Shown here piece by piece: positions 4,348 to 10,295 of a DNA stretch of 10,295 nt. Numbering within the stretch: the stretch's first letter is position 1; each line of letters begins with the position of its first letter. The stretch lies in the NCBI GenBank assembly GCA_022865625.1, contig JALHTB010000117.1, positions 1 to 10,295 of the forward strand. Reading direction: 5' to 3'. The DNA comes from Candidatus Bathyarchaeota archaeon. Lineage in GTDB: Archaea; Thermoproteota; Bathyarchaeia; 40CM-2-53-6; FEN-987. The notes under the pieces were generated by a model that was given only the letters and a program-made list of their open reading frames with translations, did no database searches and was not told where the DNA came from. The translations under genes were made by a program, and so were the position numbers.

Positions 4348-7218
4348 ATGGAGCATTCGGACGACAACGCGTTCTCGCTACTCGCGAGACCGGTTCTCGA
4401 AGCAGTCCGCGAGCGCGGCTTCACAGCACCGACGGAACCCCAGGCGCAAGCTATTCCGAAGATCATGGCCGGCGAAAACGTCCTGCTCATTTCACCGACA
4501 GCTTCCGGTAAGACAGAGGCGGCAGTGCTCCCGATTCTTAGCCGCTTCATGACCTCGAAGACCGACGAGCCGGGAATTGCCGTGCTGTACATTTCTCCTC
4601 TTCGTGCGTTGAACCGCGATCTGCTTCAGAGGTTGGAGTGGTGGTGTCACCGCCTTGACGTGAGAGTCGCTGTCAGGCATGGTGACACTGAGACGAAAGA
4701 GCGAGGAATGCAGTCAAAGAACCCGCCGGACATGCTGATTCTGACTCCTGAAACTCTGCAGGCGATCATGCCTGGACGGATAATGCGAAGGAACCTCCGC
4801 AAAGTCGCTTACGTGATAGTTGACGAAGTGCACGAACTCGCAGAGGACAAGAGAGGAAGTCAGCTGACACTGGCACTCGAACGGCTCAGATGGATCACCG
4901 GACGCGACTTCCAGATAGTCGGTCTATCGGCGACCATCGGAACCCCTGAAAGGGTCGCAGAATTCCTTGCGGGAGCCAACAGACCCGTTGCTGTGGTACG
5001 CGTACCAATAGGCCGCAGAATGAGAGTGAGTGTAGAGTTGCCTCAGCCGGATGCGGAGAGTTCTCACCTTGCGCGCAAACTGTACACACATCCTGAAGTT
5101 GCCGCACGCCTGAAGTTGATGCGTGGCCTCATTGAGGACCACCAGTCAGTCATATTATTCACCAATACGCGGGCGGTTGCGGAGGTCCTGACAAGCCGGT
5201 TCAAAGTCTGGGACATAGACTTTCCTGTGTCAATTCATCACGGATCCTTGGCCAAGCCGTCACGCATCTCAGCCGAGCAAGGACTGAAGACCGGAGAACT
5301 GCGAGCGCTTGTAGCAACATCCTCGCTTGAGCTAGGGATAGATGTTGGGAGAGTCGACTTCATCATTCAGTACATGAGCCCACGCCAAGTTACAAGGCTG
5401 ATTCAGCGAGTCGGGAGAAGCGGCCACAGCGTTGGGCGTGTAGCCGAGGGCATAATCATCGCAATGGATTCGGATGACGCTCTCGAAGCACTAGCAATAG
5501 CACGTCGGGCAATGCAAGAGATACTCGAAGCTGTCCAGGTCCCTGAGAAGCCACTTGATGTGCTATCACACCAGATCGTTGGCCTGCTGATCCAAAAGAG
5601 CCGCTGGTATATCCGCGAGATACTTGATATCTTCAACAACGCCGGGCCGTACAAGGACCTCAATGAATCCGACCTCACGCGAGTAGTCGAATACATGCAT
5701 TCGAGGTTTCCGCGCCTATGTTGGTTCTCCCCTCAGGACCAAGTCATCCTTCGTCCACGCCGACTGAAGGACATCTACACCTACTACTTCGGAAAGCTCT
5801 CAATGATCCCAGATGAGAAGCAGTACCTCGTAGTCGACAAGTCGGGGAATTCACCAATCGGAGTGCTGGATGAGGCCTTTGTGGCGGAGTATGGGACGCC
5901 TGGAACGAAGTTCATCGTCAGAGGTAGCCCGTGGAAGATGGAGAGCATCAAGGGGGACACGATCTATGTTCGGGCGATCACCGATCCGACCGGAGCTATC
6001 CCCCGCTGGATAGGGGAAGAGATACCTGTTCCCTACGAGATAGGGGCAGAGGTTGGGGAGATCCGCAGGTATGCAGTTGAATCGCTCAGGAATGGCAGGA
6101 ACAAGGAGAGCATTGTCTCAGAACTGTCGACAAGATATCCATGCGCGGCTGACACAATGCAGAGAGCCCTGTCTGAAACCTTCGACCAAGCGGCCATGGG
6201 CGTAGATGTCCCAAGCGACGAGCTTGTCACGATCGAAGACTGGGACGAGTACGTTGTGCTCTGTTGTCACTTCGGCTTGCTGGTCAACCGAACACTCGCG
6301 AGATTAGTCGGACATGTTCTATCGGAGGAAGCGGGATCCACGGTAGGGGTACAACAGGACGCATACCGGATTGTGATTCACTCAGCGGGGGCTGCTGATG
6401 CAGAGCGAGTTGCGAACACGCTACGCAAGCTTGGGGACATGAACCTTGAGAACCTAGCAAGAGCATCTTCTTCGAAGACAGGGATCTTCAAGCGCAGAAT
6501 TGTTCACGTTGCGAAACGATTCGGAGCAATCTCCAGATGGGTTGACCTCAGCAACGTAAGGCTTGGACGCCTCATGAAGACGTTTGAGGGTACAGTCATC
6601 TTCGAAGAAACGATGAATGAAACCCTGAGGAAAGACCTGGATCTGCCTAACACAGGACGAGTCCTCTCAGCAATACGAGACGGAGGCATCAAGCTCACTG
6701 TCCTTTCGGGATTGGACGAGCTTACTCCGATCGCTAGGCTCGGAATTGAACGCATCAGCATGAAGACTGACCTCATCCCGTCAGACAAGATGAAGCGAAT
6801 ACTCATCGACTCCGCTCGAGCCAGGATACTGAACGAGTCGAGGACACTCGTGTGTACGTCATGTTGGAACTACGCTGAGATCGTTCGAGTCCGTGATCTG
6901 CCCACTGCAGTCAAGTGTGCGAGTTGTGGTTCCAAGTCCATTGGTGTGCTCTCCTGCGACACAGACGATTTGAATGCACTCATGCAGAGAAAGGGAAGAG
7001 CACTCACAAAGGTTGAGAAACGAATCGTGGAGCAAGCCTCGGAATCTGCCTCGGTCGTGGAGAAGTATGGAAAAACGGCCGTTGTGGTCCAAGCGGGAAA
7101 GAGACTGACCCCAGCAGATGCTAGGAGGATCCTGCGCAAGGAAAAGCGAGCCACAGACAGATTGTTCGAGCTAGTCATGGACGCGGAACGCCAAGCTCTC
7201 AAGAGAAGGTTCCTCTAG
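4348..7218 (+). CDS. lhr: Lhr-family ATP-dependent helicase (archaeal, with C-terminal Cys4 site)
   Basis: This is a superfamily 2 helicase of the large-helicase-related (Lhr) group, enzymes that translocate 3' to 5' on DNA or DNA-RNA hybrids and are linked to repair and RNA metabolism. The 956 residues show a Q-like PTEPQAQAIP (28-37), motif I SPTASGKTEA (49-58), Ia SPLRALNRD (83-91), Ib TPETL (133-137), II DEVHE (159-163), III SATIG (194-198), IV FTNTR (271-275), V SSLELGIDVG (325-334) and VI QRVGRSGH (353-360). After the two RecA domains (to about 390) come the winged-helix and Lhr-specific regions expected for the family. Near the C-terminus Cys836-x2-Cys839 and Cys857-x2-Cys860 form a probable zinc site, with a basic, helical end. 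Full length and intact. It is divergent from infB. The archaeal Lhr subgroup (aLhr1 or aLhr2) cannot be settled by eye. Confidence 0.93.
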   Translation: MEHSDDNAFSLLARPVLEAVRERGFTAPTEPQAQAIPKIMAGENVLLISPTASGKTEAAVLPILSRFMTSKTDEPGIAVLYISPLRALNRDLLQRLEWWCHRLDVRVAVRHGDTETKERGMQSKNPPDMLILTPETLQAIMPGRIMRRNLRKVAYVIVDEVHELAEDKRGSQLTLALERLRWITGRDFQIVGLSATIGTPERVAEFLAGANRPVAVVRVPIGRRMRVSVELPQPDAESSHLARKLYTHPEVAARLKLMRGLIEDHQSVILFTNTRAVAEVLTSRFKVWDIDFPVSIHHGSLAKPSRISAEQGLKTGELRALVATSSLELGIDVGRVDFIIQYMSPRQVTRLIQRVGRSGHSVGRVAEGIIIAMDSDDALEALAIARRAMQEILEAVQVPEKPLDVLSHQIVGLLIQKSRWYIREILDIFNNAGPYKDLNESDLTRVVEYMHSRFPRLCWFSPQDQVILRPRRLKDIYTYYFGKLSMIPDEKQYLVVDKSGNSPIGVLDEAFVAEYGTPGTKFIVRGSPWKMESIKGDTIYVRAITDPTGAIPRWIGEEIPVPYEIGAEVGEIRRYAVESLRNGRNKESIVSELSTRYPCAADTMQRALSETFDQAAMGVDVPSDELVTIEDWDEYVVLCCHFGLLVNRTLARLVGHVLSEEAGSTVGVQQDAYRIVIHSAGAADAERVANTLRKLGDMNLENLARASSSKTGIFKRRIVHVAKRFGAISRWVDLSNVRLGRLMKTFEGTVIFEETMNETLRKDLDLPNTGRVLSAIRDGGIKLTVLSGLDELTPIARLGIERISMKTDLIPSDKMKRILIDSARARILNESRTLVCTSCWNYAEIVRVRDLPTAVKCASCGSKSIGVLSCDTDDLNALMQRKGRALTKVEKRIVEQASESASVVEKYGKTAVVVQAGKRLTPADARRILRKEKRATDRLFELVMDAERQALKRRFL

Positions 7219-7306
7219 GCGGCGCTCAACGTCCTTGTGATCGAATACGTAGTCTACCGATACCTTTAGACCCTTTTTGACGCGATAGTCCTGAGATGAT
7301 TCGAGA
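7219..7306 (+). promoter_or_regulatory. lhr-hutH spacer: T-run and TATA-like box
   Basis: This 88-base spacer holds CCTTTAGA (about 7263-7270), a possible TATA-like box about 40 bases before the hutH ATG, which would give a leader near 15 bases. Immediately after it, CCCTTTTTGA contains five T residues, a plausible weak terminator for the lhr transcript. No strong Shine-Dalgarno precedes hutH. Whether hutH is transcribed alone or also by readthrough from lhr is not decided by the sequence. Confidence 0.3.
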
Positions 7307-8830
7307 ATGACCGTTACCCTGGACGGGAAGACGCTTACGATCGAGGATGTGGTCAGAGTATCACGGCGATACGAGCGCATCGAACTGCGGGAGAGTGCGC
7401 GTGAGAAGATCGCTAAGTCGCGGGAAGTTCTCGACGAACTGATCAAGTCAAGAATCATCTACGGGATCAACACGGGATTCGGCGCGCTTAGCAATACGAC
7501 GATTCCACCCGAAGATATAGAAAAACTTCAGCTAAACCTCATTCGAAGCCATTCGACCGGAATTGGCCCTGCTTTGCCGACGGATGTCACGCGTGCAATG
7601 ATGCTACTCAGGGCAAACACCCTGGCGAAAGGGCTCTCAGGGATACGACTGCCGACCCTCGAGACGTTGGTCGCTATGATCAACTCGCGAGTCCACCCTA
7701 TTATTCCCGAAAGAGGTTCCGTTGGTGCAAGCGGGGACCTAGCTCCGCTTGCACACCTGGCCCTTACATTGATCGGAGAGGGATGCGCTGAGTATCAGGG
7801 TAAGGGCGTGAATAGCTCTGAGGCTTTGAAGGCGGCCTCGATCAGTCCGGTGCAACTTGCGGCCAAGGAAGGCCTCGCGCTGATAAACGGAACTCAGATG
7901 ATGACCGCAATTGGTGCGCTCATGGTTCATGACGCCAGGAATCTCATTGATTACGCGGAAAGATCGGGGGCGGTTTCGCTCGAGGTATTGGAAGGTCTTG
8001 TCGAAGCATTTGATGACAGACTGCACCAAGCCAGACCTCATCCCGGTCAGACTGCAAGTGCTCGCCACATGATGCAGCTACTTCACGGTAGCAAGCTCGT
8101 TAGTTCAGGAGAGGAGCGCGTTCTCAAGGGCCTTCACAGGCAGGATCCGTACTCCCTCAGGTGCATCCCGCAAGTCATGGGTGCCGTTCGCGATTCGGTT
8201 GAACACGCATCCAGCGTGATTGAGATAGAGCTGAATTCTGCAAACGATAATCCGCTGATATTCTCTGACGATCGTGTTGTTCTGTCCGGAGGCAACTTCC
8301 ACGGCCAACCAATCGCGATCGTCCTCGATCTGATGTGCATTGCTCTGACGACAGTCGGTAACCTTGTCGAAAGGAGAATCAACCGGCTTCTTGATCAGAA
8401 GCTGAGCTTGGGCTTGCCCCCATTCCTAGTTTCGGCCACCGGAAGACCGGGCCTGAGCTCGGGTTTGATGACGACTCAGTGCTCTGCGGCTGCATTGGCT
8501 TCGGAGAACAAGATCCTATCCCATCCTGCAAGCGTCGACTCGATTCCAACATCGGCTGACTTCGAAGACTTCGTTAGTATGGGTCCTGCCGCTGCTCTGA
8601 AACTGATGCGCGTAGTTGAGAACGTCCGTTTCATAGTGGCGATAGAATTGATATGCGCCTCTCAGGCGGTGGAGACTAGAGGAGCTGAAAACCTTAGCTC
8701 AGCGAATAGAAGTACTCACATGGCCGTGCGGAGGCTTGTGCAAAGATTGGAAGCAGATAGAGAGGTTTCAGGAGATATCAACCGCCTTGCTTTCGCGTTG
8801 AGGGAAGGTGACTTCGTAAGGGCCTCCTGA
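7307..8830 (+). CDS. hutH: Histidine ammonia-lyase (histidase)
   Basis: Converts L-histidine to trans-urocanate and ammonia in the cytosol, the first step of histidine degradation; the family forms homotetramers. Its electrophilic MIO cofactor forms from an Ala-Ser-Gly triad, seen here as Ala141-Ser142-Gly143 in GSVGASGDLAPLAH. All the active-site residues known from the Pseudomonas enzyme have counterparts: Tyr52 (YGINTGFG), His82 (RSHSTGIG), Asn194 (LINGTQ), Tyr282 and Arg285 (QDPYSLRC), Phe331 (GGNFHGQP) and Glu420 (SADFED). His82 and Glu420 favour histidine over phenylalanine or tyrosine as substrate. Length, 507 residues, is normal. The usual bacterial SANQEDH segment reads SADFEDF here, keeping the Glu. 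It lies 88 bases after lhr on the same strand, with no hutU, hutI or hutG in view, so urocanate use must be encoded elsewhere if it happens. An aminomutase of the same family is the main alternative. Confidence 0.92.
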   Translation: MTVTLDGKTLTIEDVVRVSRRYERIELRESAREKIAKSREVLDELIKSRIIYGINTGFGALSNTTIPPEDIEKLQLNLIRSHSTGIGPALPTDVTRAMMLLRANTLAKGLSGIRLPTLETLVAMINSRVHPIIPERGSVGASGDLAPLAHLALTLIGEGCAEYQGKGVNSSEALKAASISPVQLAAKEGLALINGTQMMTAIGALMVHDARNLIDYAERSGAVSLEVLEGLVEAFDDRLHQARPHPGQTASARHMMQLLHGSKLVSSGEERVLKGLHRQDPYSLRCIPQVMGAVRDSVEHASSVIEIELNSANDNPLIFSDDRVVLSGGNFHGQPIAIVLDLMCIALTTVGNLVERRINRLLDQKLSLGLPPFLVSATGRPGLSSGLMTTQCSAAALASENKILSHPASVDSIPTSADFEDFVSMGPAAALKLMRVVENVRFIVAIELICASQAVETRGAENLSSANRSTHMAVRRLVQRLEADREVSGDINRLAFALREGDFVRAS

Positions 8831-8882
8831 GACATAACACCGGACTCTTCCTCACGTGTAGAACACATCACGCGTTCCTTGT

Positions 8883-9776
8883 CTATAGTCCCCTTACCTG
8901 GTCACCAAGTTTTGATATGTCATACTCGAAAGCGACTACATCGAACGGCCCCAGAATCCAGTAGTCCTTCCCACCAGTGTAGAGTTTCTTCACGTTCGCG
9001 TACTGGGTCTTTGCTTGGTCTTGACTGTCGAAGGAGAAGGCGATCTGCGATGTCACAGTCTGGGAAGCAGTCCTTACAGTCTTCATCGCAATCTCCGCTC
9101 CTTCGATTTGGGTGGGGAAAGTGGCAATGAAGAGCGCCAAGTATTGGTCGTTAGCTCCGCCTGAAGCATACAAAGCCGTGCGTGCTGATTGCTGCGAGAA
9201 GAGCTGGCCTTGCTCGTAGCTAACTGTTTCAAGTACCTTCACAAGTGAATTCACGTTCACCAATCCCTGAGTCAATATCAGATGTCCTCCTTCAATCGCG
9301 AGGTTCGCGGGCACAAGCTGCGTCTGCAGTTCCCTGCGACGAACTATGACACTGAAGATTGTATGACCATTCTGCTCGGTTCTGCGAACTTGTGCGGAAG
9401 ACTGTAGAGCTTGGCCTAGACTCCGCAGTTTCTGGGAATCAATTCTCAGGGCTGTGACCGTGGGTGATTCCTCCTTGGAGCCTTCGCCGGGAAGACCAAT
9501 TGAGACCTCGTATTCGACGGATGCCTGATCGATGGAAACTGAGGGAGCATAGATCTCGAGCAGAGGGCCGGTTCCAAAGAGACTGTAGTTGCCGGTGGCC
9601 ACGAAGGCATCACGGTAATTGACGTATGAGACGAACTGGGCCGTGTCAGGTATGAAGCTCATCCAACCTTCTTGCGAGAACGGGATCGTATCTGGCAGTG
9701 CTTCCACTCTAGGTTGCAGCGAAAAATAAGGCGCGACCCATATCACAGCCGCTAACAATGCGACCGTGGCCAACAT
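8883..9776 (-). CDS. Membrane-anchored extracytoplasmic protein of unknown function
   Basis: I do not recognise this family. From the ATG it is 297 residues. Residues 1-17 (MLATVALLAAVIWVAPY) form one hydrophobic segment, either an N-terminal anchor or an uncleaved signal; the remaining ~275 residues lack further membrane segments and look like an exposed domain: SFIPDTAQFVSYVNYRDAF, several alternating beta strands, a helical TALRIDSQKLRSLGQAL, and AFEYDISKLGDQV near the end. It has no cysteine, which suits an exported protein. The start is unsure: a TTG at 9785 would add three residues, and the frame stays open upstream to 9918, through a strongly basic stretch but without ATG, GTG or TTG. 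It converges on hutH with a 52-base gap and diverges from a small membrane protein gene. Confidence 0.8.
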   Translation of the reverse strand: MLATVALLAAVIWVAPYFSLQPRVEALPDTIPFSQEGWMSFIPDTAQFVSYVNYRDAFVATGNYSLFGTGPLLEIYAPSVSIDQASVEYEVSIGLPGEGSKEESPTVTALRIDSQKLRSLGQALQSSAQVRRTEQNGHTIFSVIVRRRELQTQLVPANLAIEGGHLILTQGLVNVNSLVKVLETVSYEQGQLFSQQSARTALYASGGANDQYLALFIATFPTQIEGAEIAMKTVRTASQTVTSQIAFSFDSQDQAKTQYANVKKLYTGGKDYWILGPFDVVAFEYDISKLGDQVRGL

Positions 9777-9935
9777 CGAATACAACCCCGCGCGGCTGTG
9801 GGAGCTTCGCTTTCTCTCCTTTGTTTTTCGCTTGCTTGTCGGTCTGTTTCGTGAGACTGTTATTAGCAGGGCTCTCCACCATAGTTGTGCTGGAACTTGC
9901 TCACGTATTTGGGGTCAATCCGAAAAGGATTGTTG
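9777..9935. promoter_or_regulatory. Divergent spacer between the two membrane-protein genes
   Basis: The most AT-rich core here is TGTTATTAG near 9858-9866. It could act as a TATA-like element in either direction, giving leaders of roughly 50 bases for each gene. A Shine-Dalgarno-like AAAGGAG lies on the minus strand near 9816-9822 with no standard start codon within a normal distance, and AAAGGA (9924-9929) lies six bases before the plus-strand ATG. Confidence 0.3.
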
Positions 9936-10238
9936 ATGGCAGCAGCCGTGCTGGCTGCCGACATGGCCATCTCAGAGCTACTTTCGCTCGTAGAGTTCTC
10001 CTCCGTGCGCGTGATTGGGGACCTGTTGTTGCTAGAGGCAGGTATATTGACTGTCCTAGGAGGGCTTGTCGAATTCTCCCAATCGATTGGCGTCTACGAG
10101 TTTCGCCGCTTGCTCTTCCATACACGAGAAGAAACGTCCCCGACAAGACACAAAGATGCGTCGAAAAGAGCTCTCATGCTATTCTCTGCGGCCATGGTGT
10201 TGTTCTTGGCGCTGGTTGTTCTAGCCCTTCGGGAATAG
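9936..10238 (+). CDS. Small integral membrane protein of unknown function
   Basis: A 100-residue protein I cannot assign. It has a possible short hydrophobic N-terminal helix (MAAAVLAADMAISELLSLV), a likely membrane helix at about residues 26-45 (IGDLLLLEAGILTVLGGLVE), a polar, basic loop from FRRLLFHTREE to HKDASKR, and a clear C-terminal helix (MLFSAAMVLFLALVVLAL). This gives two, perhaps three, membrane segments joined by a charged loop of about 25 residues. I chose the ATG because AAAGGA lies six bases upstream; in-frame TTG codons at 9885, 9897, 9909, 9930 and 9933 would lengthen it by up to 17 residues but have weaker start signals. It diverges from the exported-protein gene and may share its promoter region, a hint, not proof, that the two work together. 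Confidence 0.75.
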   Translation: MAAAVLAADMAISELLSLVEFSSVRVIGDLLLLEAGILTVLGGLVEFSQSIGVYEFRRLLFHTREETSPTRHKDASKRALMLFSAAMVLFLALVVLALRE

Positions 10239-10295
10239 AGCAGAACTGGAGGAACAGCGTCTTTTCTCGCCAAGCGCCAGAAATGAGAAAAAGAA

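Noticed and set aside
7171..7458. Minus-strand frame across the lhr-hutH spacer containing DYRVKKGLKVSVDY
   Set aside because: The spacer part looks protein-like, but it lacks a start of its own, overlaps both flanking genes on the antisense strand, and is too short to support.
10283..10295. ATG AGA AAA AGA at the right edge as a gene start
   Set aside because: Only four codons are visible and no good Shine-Dalgarno lies at the right distance.
10239..10295. End of a minus-strand gene at the right edge
   Set aside because: The frames are open, but nothing recognisable is encoded and they run into the small membrane protein gene on the other strand.

Overview
The window is archaeal. It carries ribosomal proteins found only in archaea and eukaryotes (S24e, S6e, L7Ae, S28e, L24e), a short aIF5B-type translation initiation factor, an archaeal Lhr-family helicase, and AT-rich TATA-like boxes about 25 bases ahead of plausible transcript starts. 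Base composition is moderate, roughly half G+C. The look of the r-proteins and factor fits the TACK side of the archaea (Bathyarchaeia- or Nitrososphaeria-like), but that is an impression from the protein sequences, not a phylogeny.

Left third (1-2302), translation genes. On the minus strand lie S24e, cut by the left edge, and S6e just upstream of it, then a 120-residue protein I do not recognise. Diverging from that protein on the plus strand is a tight L7Ae-S28e-L24e operon with gaps of 2 and 9 bases. S6e, and what is visible of S24e, end in lysine-rich tails.

Middle (2303-7218). A 113-base convergent spacer full of inverted repeats separates L24e from infB (aIF5B), which runs on the minus strand. 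infB diverges, across a 153-base promoter region, from a 956-residue Lhr-type helicase with all helicase motifs and a C-terminal four-cysteine site. Many archaea keep L7Ae-S28e-L24e-Ndk-infB-S6e together on one strand. Here the parts are neighbours, but the L7Ae block is inverted relative to infB and S6e, and ndk is missing.

Right third (7219-10295), accessory genes. A complete histidine ammonia-lyase (hutH) with every recognised catalytic residue stands alone, with no other histidine-degradation gene in view. It converges on a gene for an exported, membrane-anchored protein of unknown function. That gene diverges from a gene for a small membrane protein of about 100 residues, also unknown.

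I see no mobile element, CRISPR array, rRNA or tRNA. No stretch over 300 bases lacks a gene. I did not find a convincing new multi-gene system. The most useful leads are the rearranged translation cluster, the 120-residue conserved-neighbourhood candidate, the lone hutH, the structured spacer at 2319-2410, and the unresolved N-terminus of the exported protein.
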